Origin: Caryophanales bacterium UBA1245
GTDB taxonomy: Bacteria > Bacillota_I > Bacilli_A > ML615J-28 > CAG-313
Assembly: GCA_002308275.1 (NCBI GenBank)
Contig: DBWF01000049.1
Location: 5,037-13,212 of the forward strand
Reading direction: 5' to 3'
Length of the DNA: 8,176 nucleotides
The position numbers and the translations under genes are program-made. This document shows positions 1-5,106 of the stretch, piece by piece (position 1 is the stretch's first letter; every line of letters begins with the position of its first letter). The notes under the pieces were generated by a model. That model worked only from the letters and a program-made list of their open reading frames with translations, did not search any database and was not told the origin of the DNA.

Positions 1-702
1 ATGCATCCATATATCTTACTAAACTATACGGATACTTTAGAAGATGTCTTTACCGTTGCTCATGAAGCAGGTCACTCAATGCATTCGCTATTTGCGCATG
101 AGGCTCAACCTGCTATGCTACAAGATTATACAATCTTTGTTGCGGAAATCGCATCAACCTTTAACGAACATAATCTATTAGATTATTTAATGAATAGTGG
201 AATTCTTTCACATGAAGAGAAAATCATGTTATTAGAGCGAGCAATTAATTCAATTGCATCAACATTCTATCGTCAAACATTGTTTGCGGAATACGAACTT
301 ATTGCTTCACGCATGAAAGAAAACAACGAAACATTAAATTATCAAAATCTATCACAAATTATGATTGATTTATATCAAAAATATTATGGTTTAGATATTA
401 CAAAAGAAAAAGTAAAACAATATGTTTGGGCATATATCCCACACTTATTCTATACACCTTTCTATGTTTATCAATATGCAACAAGTTTTGCCGCAAGCTT
501 CAAGTTATATCAAGATGTTAAAAACAAAGTACCAGGTGCATACGTTAGATATACAAATCTATTAAAAGCCGGTGGATCTAAATATCCAGTTGAAGAAGCT
601 AAAGATGCTGGTATTGACTTTACTAAAGAAGAAACATTTAAAGCTGTGGTTGACAGACTTGATGAATTAGTTGCTTTACTAGAAGAGGAATTAAAAAAAT
701 AG
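1..702 (+). CDS. pepF: Oligoendopeptidase F-type M3 metallopeptidase, C-terminal part (5' end outside window)
   Basis: Zinc metallopeptidase of family M3 that cleaves short oligopeptides, normally in the cytoplasm. The visible 233 residues are the catalytic C-terminal third. The HExxH zinc motif is H21-E-A-G-H25, with the third ligand E49 in the sequence AEIAST. Further on, the substrate-site segment has W143, IPH (146-148) and FYVYQYAT (154-161), all typical of PepF. PepF proteins are about 600 residues long, and the methionine at base 1 sits in the conserved HPYILLNY segment, so it is an internal codon and the gene begins upstream of the window. It ends in TAG inside a perfect palindrome shared with the convergent cvfB gene. 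The family call is firm. The exact subfamily (PepF or a related M3B peptidase) is less so. Confidence 0.93.
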   Translation: MHPYILLNYTDTLEDVFTVAHEAGHSMHSLFAHEAQPAMLQDYTIFVAEIASTFNEHNLLDYLMNSGILSHEEKIMLLERAINSIASTFYRQTLFAEYELIASRMKENNETLNYQNLSQIMIDLYQKYYGLDITKEKVKQYVWAYIPHLFYTPFYVYQYATSFAASFKLYQDVKNKVPGAYVRYTNLLKAGGSKYPVEEAKDAGIDFTKEETFKAVVDRLDELVALLEEELKK

Positions 703-725
703 TGAGTACAATTGTACTCACTATT
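698..725. terminator. Bidirectional terminator: 28-bp perfect palindrome between convergent genes
   Basis: Bases 698-725 are a perfect palindrome; its core at 703-720 reads TGAGTACAATTGTACTCA. As RNA it can form a 12-bp stem with an AAUU loop on either strand. Read on the minus strand, the stem runs directly into a stretch of seven T (complement of the A-run at 693-699), a good intrinsic terminator for cvfB. On the plus strand the tail is weaker (GTTCTATT). The two TAG stops, at 700-702 (+) and 721-723 (-), lie at mirror positions inside it. Confidence 0.8.
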
Positions 726-1548
726 GTTCTATTAACTCAATATAGTCATCATATATATTAATAAGTTTTAATTTATATAAATGACCGATTGCTCTTTTAT
801 AAGCACTTTTGCTCATATGGAATACTTTATAGATATCTTCAGGTTTAGCATTATTACCAAGATTAACAGCTCCACCCATATTCTTTAGGTATGAAAGAAT
901 AATATCACTATCATTAAGGCGTTCAATTTCTTTGTTTTGAATCATTGTACCAATTACTTGTTTTTCTTTTATTTCTTTAACTTTAAATGATACAACCTCA
1001 CCTAAATGATATGTTTGTCTAGTTAAAGCTTTTGGAATGAAGCAGATATTAAAGTCACTTGTTACAACCACAAAGCCATTTTGTTTAGCACTTGATACAA
1101 TACCTTCACATTGTTGATCTAATTCTAACTTTGTATTATTAAGAGCATCAACTACTACTTGACCAACTAATTGAGTAGCTTTGACCTTCAAGATAACGGG
1201 AATACTCTCATCAACTCTTGGCCAGAGTTTAAGACTTGTTGGAAGGTAGTCTTTTGAAACTAGTAAATCTTTACTAATTCCCATATTAACAAATACGCCT
1301 GCTTCATTTAAAGCAACTACCTTTAAGAAAGCTGGCTTATTTATTGTAATAAGGGGTTCTTCTAAAGTAGCACAAAGACGTTTCTTTTGGTCATAATAAA
1401 GAAATGCATTAACTTCTTCACCAATTGATAGTTTATTTGGTGTTTGATTAAAGTGTAGGAAAACACTAGTTTCACCATCACTTAACATATATGCAATATC
1501 TGTTTCTTTGATTACTTTAAGTTTATTTATATCACCAATTTTTAGCAT
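721..1548 (-). CDS. cvfB: CvfB family S1-like RNA-binding protein
   Basis: Homologue of CvfB (YitL in Bacillus subtilis), a cytoplasmic RNA-binding protein linked to virulence-factor expression in Staphylococcus. The 275 residues begin with a small S1-like beta-barrel (about 1-62). Further S1-like segments follow (about 70-135, including GVFVNMGISKDLLV, and about 145-205). The end is a winged-helix domain (about 213-275) with the family signature KPEDIYKVFHMSKSAYKRAI followed by GHLYK. Length is close to the usual 280-300. An in-frame ATG lies two codons upstream (1552-1554), but there the AGAGG Shine-Dalgarno (1558-1562) would be only 3 nt away. It is 9 nt from the ATG at 1546-1548, so the shorter start is preferred. 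The gene is monocistronic, convergent with pepF and divergent from rplS. Its mRNA leader appears very short. Confidence 0.9.
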   Translation of the reverse strand: MLKIGDINKLKVIKETDIAYMLSDGETSVFLHFNQTPNKLSIGEEVNAFLYYDQKKRLCATLEEPLITINKPAFLKVVALNEAGVFVNMGISKDLLVSKDYLPTSLKLWPRVDESIPVILKVKATQLVGQVVVDALNNTKLELDQQCEGIVSSAKQNGFVVVTSDFNICFIPKALTRQTYHLGEVVSFKVKEIKEKQVIGTMIQNKEIERLNDSDIILSYLKNMGGAVNLGNNAKPEDIYKVFHMSKSAYKRAIGHLYKLKLINIYDDYIELIEQ

Positions 1549-1567
1549 AATCATTTTCCTCTATATT

Positions 1568-1576
1568 ATTATAACA
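1568..1576 (-). promoter_or_regulatory. cvfB promoter, extended -10
   Basis: On the minus strand, 1576 down to 1568 reads TGTTATAAT, a perfect extended -10 (TGn plus TATAAT). No good -35 is seen at 17 bp; the hexamer there (1596-1591) is TTTTAA. A start 6-7 nt downstream would put the AGAGG Shine-Dalgarno almost at the mRNA 5' end. Confidence 0.6.
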
Positions 1577-1606
1577 AAAAAGCCTAAATTTTAAAAGCAT
1601 AATTAC

Positions 1607-1635
1607 TTGCTAAATATGATAAATTATGTTATAAT
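1607..1635 (+). promoter_or_regulatory. rplS promoter (TTGCTA - 17 bp - TATAAT, extended -10)
   Basis: The -35 TTGCTA (1607-1612) is followed by a 17-bp spacer and TATAAT (1630-1635). TG at 1627-1628 makes it an extended -10. Transcription would start near 1641-1642, leaving a leader of about 95 nt before rplS. The -10 lies inside a 17-nt inverted repeat (1625-1641). Confidence 0.75.
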
Positions 1636-1641
1636 AACATA
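1625..1641. repeat. 17-nt inverted repeat overlapping the rplS -10 box
   Basis: TATGTTAT (1625-1632) and ATAACATA (1634-1641) are perfect complements around a single central A. The repeat covers the whole -10 box and reaches about the start point. It could be an operator, or simply the result of an AT-rich -10 region. Confidence 0.5.
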
Positions 1642-1730
1642 GCTGTAAAAAATACAGTGATGTTCCGCTACTATTGTAATGATAGGAATGAACATAAGTT
1701 TGAAAAAAATTTCAAATGAGAAAAGGAGTG
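1642..1730 (+). promoter_or_regulatory. Structured 5' leader of rplS, candidate L19 leader
   Basis: About 95 nt lie between the predicted start point and the rplS ATG, and three hairpins can be drawn. CTGTA/TACAG (1643-1647 with 1653-1657) closes an A5 loop. TGTTC/GAACA (1661-1665 with 1690-1694) encloses an inner CTAT/ATAG helix (1671-1674 with 1682-1685). TTTGAAA/TTTCAAA (1699-1705 with 1710-1716) closes an AAAA loop just before the Shine-Dalgarno at 1723-1728. GTTCC (1662-1666) could instead pair with GGAAT (1685-1689), giving a possible switch. Ribosomal protein leaders upstream of rplS are known in low-GC Gram-positives. Assignment to that family is inferred from position and pairing only. 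Confidence 0.5.
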
Positions 1731-1735
1731 TTATT

Positions 1736-2092
1736 ATGAGTCAAGCATTAATGGATGCTGTAGTTAAAAGTTATCTTAAGACAGATGTTCCTGCTTTTAG
1801 ACCTGGTGACAATGTAAAAGTTCACGTTAGAATTAAAGAAGGTGAACGTGAAAGAATCCAAATTTTTGAAGGATTAGTTATCGCTCGTCGTGGCGGTGGC
1901 ATTAGCGAAACTTACACTGTACGTAAAATGTCAAGCGGTGTTGGTGTAGAAAGAACTTTCCCAGTTCATTCACCAATGGTTGCCAAGATTGAAGTTGTTC
2001 GTCATGGTAAAGTTCGTCGTGCTAAATTACATTACATTAGATCACTTTCAGCAAGAGCTGCAAGAATCAAAGAAAGCACAAAACGTCGTTAA
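1736..2092 (+). CDS. rplS: 50S ribosomal protein L19
   Basis: L19 lies at the interface of the two ribosomal subunits and contacts 16S rRNA. The 118-residue protein has the family's KVHVRIKEGERERIQIFEGL segment, then the Gly-rich RRGGG turn and SGVGVERTFPVHSP. The basic C-terminus (GKVRRAKLHYIRSLSARAAR, then IKESTKRR) is also typical. Length matches the usual 113-120. The ATG at 1736 is chosen because AAGGAG (1723-1728) is 7 nt upstream and the protein then starts like other L19 proteins. The frame stays open to an ATG at 1679, but that would add 19 unrelated residues and overlap the leader hairpins. In many Firmicutes rplS follows rpsP-rimM-trmD. Here it stands alone with its own promoter, leader and terminator. 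Confidence 0.98.
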   Translation: MSQALMDAVVKSYLKTDVPAFRPGDNVKVHVRIKEGERERIQIFEGLVIARRGGGISETYTVRKMSSGVGVERTFPVHSPMVAKIEVVRHGKVRRAKLHYIRSLSARAARIKESTKRR

Positions 2093-2101
2093 TTACAGAA
2101 A

Positions 2102-2130
2102 AAGAAGATCCACAATGGTGGATCTTTTTG
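2102..2130 (+). terminator. Intrinsic terminator after rplS
   Basis: AGATCCAC (2106-2113) pairs with GTGGATCT (2118-2125) across an AATG loop. Flanking A and T bases extend the stem, and TTTTT (2125-2129) follows. This is a classic rho-independent terminator that ends the rplS transcript. Confidence 0.9.
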
Positions 2131-2148
2131 TTATTAAAAGATGATTAA

Positions 2149-2177
2149 TTGACACATATATATTATTGTGCTAAAAT
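2149..2177 (+). promoter_or_regulatory. Strong promoter of the membrane protein gene (TTGACA - 17 bp - TAAAAT)
   Basis: A perfect -35 TTGACA (2149-2154) and TAAAAT (2172-2177, 5 of 6) are separated by exactly 17 bp. TG at 2169-2170 makes the -10 extended. This is the best promoter in the window, about 36 nt before the start codon. Confidence 0.85.
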
Positions 2178-2212
2178 TAATAGAAAAAAATTTTATGGAG
2201 GAATTATAAAAA

Positions 2213-2680
2213 ATGGAATTTATTAAAAAGAATTTACAACCATTAACACTAGGTGTTGCAACACTATTCAGTCTCTTAGTACTTGTATTTATGACTGGCG
2301 CTGGATATGTAATTAAATTAGGAAATGCACGTTCAGTTCTTACAGTTTACCAATGCATGACACATAATGGATATGATGGCAGTATCTTTGGTTTAGTTTT
2401 AGCTTTAATCTTTACAATTCTTTGCATGGTTATTGCTTTTGTATTAGTTGCTATTACTTTACTTAATAAAGAATTACCTTTTGCTAAGTGGATTCAACTA
2501 GGTGCTGCTGTATTAGCACTTGTTGCGGGCATTCTATTCTTCTGCACAGCTTCAATGTATACTAATTATGTTGGTATTACTGGTAGCCTTGGTGCTGGTG
2601 CTGTTTTCGCAGCAATCTTCTCACTACTTAATGCTGTTTTATTTGCTTGTGCACCTGTTATGGAATTAATTAAAAAGTAA
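2213..2680 (+). CDS. Small four-helix membrane protein of unknown function
   Basis: I do not recognise this family. The 155-residue protein is mostly hydrophobic, with four likely membrane segments at about 11-34, 57-84, 93-111 and 125-149. Both ends are lysine-rich (IKK near the N-terminus, IKK at the C-terminus), which puts both ends in the cytoplasm. The loop between helices 1 and 2 (about 35-56) would be outside and contains YQCMTHNGYDG. Cysteines lie at 48, 71, 111 and 146. Helix 4 is small-residue rich (GSLGAGAVFAA), as in packed helices. No catalytic motif, signal peptide or transporter signature is visible. GGAGG (2197-2201) lies 11 nt before the ATG, a slightly long gap. It is a single-gene unit with a near-consensus promoter and its own terminator, so it is probably well expressed. 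Confidence 0.85.
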   Translation: MEFIKKNLQPLTLGVATLFSLLVLVFMTGAGYVIKLGNARSVLTVYQCMTHNGYDGSIFGLVLALIFTILCMVIAFVLVAITLLNKELPFAKWIQLGAAVLALVAGILFFCTASMYTNYVGITGSLGAGAVFAAIFSLLNAVLFACAPVMELIKK

Positions 2681-2683
2681 TTG

Positions 2684-2711
2684 AAAGAGATGGTTTTAGA
2701 CCATCTTTTTT
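2684..2711 (+). terminator. Intrinsic terminator after the membrane protein gene
   Basis: GATGGT (2689-2694) pairs with ACCATC (2700-2705) across a TTTAG loop. An A-T pair (2688 with 2706) extends the stem and a run of T (2706-2711) follows. It separates this gene from the regulator downstream. Confidence 0.88.
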
Positions 2712-2747
2712 AATTTATGAAAATAATTACATTTATTTTCATAAATT
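2712..2747. repeat. 36-nt inverted repeat upstream of the ccpA-like promoter
   Basis: Two perfectly complementary 15-nt arms, AATTTATGAAAATAA (2712-2726) and TTATTTTCATAAATT (2733-2747), flank a 6-nt spacer TTACAT. The repeat ends 2 bp before the -35 hexamer and begins right after the preceding terminator's T-run. Its position suits a regulator-binding site. It could also fold as a hairpin in read-through RNA. Confidence 0.65.
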
Positions 2748-2749
2748 GA

Positions 2750-2778
2750 TTGAAAAAGAAAACGTTTTATTGTATAAT
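2750..2778 (+). promoter_or_regulatory. Promoter of the ccpA-like gene (TTGAAA - 17 bp - TATAAT)
   Basis: TTGAAA (2750-2755, 5 of 6) and a perfect TATAAT (2773-2778) are separated by 17 bp. The start point would be near 2785, a leader of about 20 nt. It probably drives ccpA-like and tyrS and, by read-through, the four genes behind them. Confidence 0.85.
2759..2768. promoter_or_regulatory. CG-centred LacI/cre-like operator in the promoter spacer
   Basis: AAAACGTTTT is a 10-bp perfect palindrome centred on CG, lying wholly between the -35 and -10. LacI-family dimers, including CcpA, bind CG-centred palindromes. The surrounding 14 bases AGAAAACGTTTTAT match the symmetric cre form TGAAARCGYTTTCA at 11 of 14 positions. 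A protein bound here would compete with RNA polymerase, so autorepression by the downstream product is the simplest reading. Not tested. Confidence 0.6.
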
Positions 2779-2805
2779 ATAGGTGTATAGAGGAGGAATA
2801 AAATA

Positions 2806-3813
2806 ATGAATCAAATTAAGATTTATGATGTTGCTGGTGCAGCTGGTGTTTCCCTAGCAACTGTATCCCGTGTATTAAACCATCCTGAAAAGGTTAAACC
2901 TGCTACGCGTGAAAAGATTGAACGCATTATTAAAGAACTTGGTTATAAACCAAATCTAAATGCTAAGGGTCTAGCTAGTAGTAAATCTACAACTGTTGCG
3001 GTTGTAGTTCCAGAAATTGCTAGAAGCAGTATCGCTGAAATCGTTAATGGTATTTCGGACTGTGCTAAAAGAAGAGGCTATCTTCTTCGTTTATTCGTAA
3101 CTGGTAAATTTACAAATGCCGAAGAAGCTCAAGCAGTTGACCATGAATTATGGGGTGAAGTATATGCTTCAGGTGTCGATGGTGTTCTATACATCAACGA
3201 TGAAATGACCATTGAAAATGAAAAGTCAATTCTTGAATGCTCTGTTCCAGTTGTACTTACTAATATTTCAAGTTCATCTAATGACTTACCAATGGTATCA
3301 CTTGACTATAAGAAGGCCGCTCATGAAATCACTAAAGAAATGATTAAACGCGGTAACAAAAACATTTGGTTAATTAAGACAATTAGAACATATGTTGTTA
3401 ATAACCTAAAAGAAGAAGGCTATTTAGAAGCGATGAAAGAAGCTGGCCTTAAACCAAGAGTTATTGAGGTACCAGGCAAGACTGAACTTAATGAACTCGA
3501 ATATGACAAGCTAATCAAAGAAGAAGGTGCGCCTGAAGTTGCCATCGTTGTTCGTGACTCAATGGCGGTATCTTTAATTAACGTTGCTCGTCTAAATCAT
3601 GTTAATATCCCACAAGATATGCAAGTAATCGGTTTCCAAAATACAAGATATGCTGAACTTTCACGTCCAAAACTTACTTGTATTAATACACCAATTTATG
3701 AAATTGGTGAAAAAGCCATGGATTTACTTACAAATCTAATGGAAACTGGTAATGTTGAAAATGCTAAACAATATGTTAAATATGACATTGTATGGCGTGA
3801 TTCAACAAAATAA
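2806..3813 (+). CDS. ccpA: LacI-family transcriptional regulator, CcpA-like
   Basis: DNA-binding regulator with an N-terminal helix-turn-helix at about 4-25 (IYDVAGAAGVSLATVSRVLN). The hinge helix is at about 50-58 (NLNAKGLAS), with the minor-groove leucine at L56. A periplasmic-binding-protein-like core follows from about residue 64. The 335-residue length equals that of Bacillus CcpA. The hinge GLAS and the C-terminal pattern (GFQNTR at 276-281, RPKLT, P-x-Y-x-IG, final RDSTK) also resemble CcpA more than sugar-specific paralogues. Position 278 is Gln where CcpA and many LacI members have Asp. CcpA works with HPr-Ser-P; whether this protein does cannot be judged here. AGGAGG (2791-2796) is 9 nt before the ATG. 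tyrS follows after 11 nt, so the two are probably co-transcribed. A sugar-specific LacI regulator is the alternative. Confidence 0.85.
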   Translation: MNQIKIYDVAGAAGVSLATVSRVLNHPEKVKPATREKIERIIKELGYKPNLNAKGLASSKSTTVAVVVPEIARSSIAEIVNGISDCAKRRGYLLRLFVTGKFTNAEEAQAVDHELWGEVYASGVDGVLYINDEMTIENEKSILECSVPVVLTNISSSSNDLPMVSLDYKKAAHEITKEMIKRGNKNIWLIKTIRTYVVNNLKEEGYLEAMKEAGLKPRVIEVPGKTELNELEYDKLIKEEGAPEVAIVVRDSMAVSLINVARLNHVNIPQDMQVIGFQNTRYAELSRPKLTCINTPIYEIGEKAMDLLTNLMETGNVENAKQYVKYDIVWRDSTK

Positions 3814-3824
3814 GGAGATAACCA

Positions 3825-5054
3825 ATGACATTATTTGAAGAATTAAAGTGGCGTGGTCTAATTTATAATGTTACCGATGATGCGATTATTGATAAAATCA
3901 ATAAAGGTGAAGTAACATTCTATTTAGGAGCTGACCCAACCGGTGACAGCTTACATGTTGGCCATTTACTAGTTTATTTATTTGCTAAAAGACTTGAAGC
4001 TGCTGGTAATAAACCAATATTTCTAATTGGGGGCGCAACAGGTTCAATTGGGGACCCAAAGCCTGGTAGTGAACGCCAATTATTATCAGCTGAAGTTACA
4101 AAACATAACGCAGAATGTTTATATGCCCAAGTTAAAAACTTATTCCCAGCAATCCTTGTTAATAACTTCGACTGGACACATAATCTAGATGTCTTATCTT
4201 TTTTAAGAAATTATGGTAAGTTTTTCAATGTTAATTATATGATTAACAAAGAAACAGTTAAAGCACGTCTAGATACTGGTATTAGTTATACTGAATTTTC
4301 ATATCAAATTCTACAAGCCATGGATTTTGAACATCTATTTAGTGAGTACCATTGTACACTACAAATTGGTGGTCAAGACCAATGGGGTAATATTACAAGC
4401 GGACTTGAACTAATTCGTAAATTACATGGCGAAAATGCGGAAGCTTATGGTATTACAGTGCCACTACTTTTAAAGAGTGATGGTACTAAATTTGGAAAGA
4501 GTGAAGGCGGATCAGTTTGGCTTGATCCAAAGAAGACTAGCCCATATCACTTCTATCAATTCTGGATTAATACCCCAGATGCTGATGTTATTAAGTGTTT
4601 AAAACAATTCACATTCCTTTCAGTTGAAAAGATTAGTGAAATTGAGAAGTCATTTAATGAAGCACCGCACTTAAGAGTTGCCCAAAAAGCACTTGCTGCC
4701 TCAATTACTGAACTTATTCATGGTAAAGAGGGCTTAGAACAAGCCTTAAAGATTACGGAAGCTTTATTTAGTGGTAAAGTCAATGAATTAAGCTTAGAAG
4801 AAGTTGAAATGGCTTTTGGTGCAATGCCACAAGTTGAAGCACCTAGTGAACTATCACTAATTGATGCTCTTGTTTTATGTGGTGGTGCTCAATCAAAACG
4901 TGAAGCCCGTGAATTTATAACTAATGGTGCTGTACTTGTTAATGGAACACAAGAAAAATCATTAGAAGCTAGCGTTTCGGCCACAAATGCTATTGGTGGT
5001 AAATATACTATCATTAGACGTGGCAAAAAGAATTATTATTTGTTAAAGCATTAA
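3825..5054 (+). CDS. tyrS: Tyrosyl-tRNA synthetase
   Basis: Class I aminoacyl-tRNA synthetase that attaches tyrosine to tRNA-Tyr in the cytoplasm. The 409-residue protein has the usual bacterial TyrRS length. The Rossmann-fold catalytic domain carries Y33-L-G-A-D37, the HIGH motif as H44-V-G-H47, the tyrosine/ATP region GGQDQWGNI, and the KMSKS loop as K222-F-G-K-S226. A C-terminal S4 RNA-binding domain spans about 340-405 (SKREAREFITNGAVLVNG). The start has GGAG at 3814-3817, 7 nt from the ATG and directly after the ccpA-like stop codon. Firmicute tyrS genes often have a T-box leader. There is no room for one here, so expression presumably follows the promoter of the regulator gene. A hairpin terminator lies just after the stop. 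Confidence 0.98.
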   Translation: MTLFEELKWRGLIYNVTDDAIIDKINKGEVTFYLGADPTGDSLHVGHLLVYLFAKRLEAAGNKPIFLIGGATGSIGDPKPGSERQLLSAEVTKHNAECLYAQVKNLFPAILVNNFDWTHNLDVLSFLRNYGKFFNVNYMINKETVKARLDTGISYTEFSYQILQAMDFEHLFSEYHCTLQIGGQDQWGNITSGLELIRKLHGENAEAYGITVPLLLKSDGTKFGKSEGGSVWLDPKKTSPYHFYQFWINTPDADVIKCLKQFTFLSVEKISEIEKSFNEAPHLRVAQKALAASITELIHGKEGLEQALKITEALFSGKVNELSLEEVEMAFGAMPQVEAPSELSLIDALVLCGGAQSKREAREFITNGAVLVNGTQEKSLEASVSATNAIGGKYTIIRRGKKNYYLLKH

Positions 5055-5062
5055 AATTAATC

Positions 5063-5090
5063 ACTCCATCTTTTCTGATGGAGTTTTATT
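5063..5090 (+). terminator. Hairpin with modest U-tail after tyrS, possibly leaky
   Basis: ACTCCATC (5063-5070) pairs perfectly with GATGGAGT (5077-5084) across a TTTTCT loop. The tail TTTATT (5085-5090) is interrupted by an A. The next start codon is only 17 nt further on and no convincing promoter is seen between tyrS and it. The hairpin therefore probably attenuates a longer transcript rather than ending it fully. Confidence 0.75.
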
Positions 5091-5106
5091 AAGAAAGGTG
5101 GTTTAC

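Noticed and set aside
1..3. ATG at base 1 as the true start of the peptidase
   Set aside because: It falls in the conserved HPYILLNY segment just before the zinc motif, so about two thirds of the protein lies upstream of the window.
1679..1735. Extended N-terminus of L19 from the ATG at 1679
   Set aside because: It adds 19 residues not found in L19, lacks a Shine-Dalgarno sequence and overlaps leader hairpins. ATG 1736 has AAGGAG at good spacing.
2172..2195. TAAAATT/AATTTTA inverted repeat between the promoter and the membrane protein gene
   Set aside because: Seven A-T pairs with a 10-nt loop overlapping the -10 box; expected by chance in such AT-rich sequence.
4341..4357. Near-copy (16 of 17 bases) of the 701-717 palindrome arm
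   Set aside because: It encodes the conserved TyrRS stretch SEYHC and loses the symmetry after that. A chance match in AT-rich coding sequence is more likely.
5098..5106. GTG start for the AmiE-like hydrolase
   Set aside because: The GTG lies within the AGGTGG ribosome binding site that serves ATG 5107.
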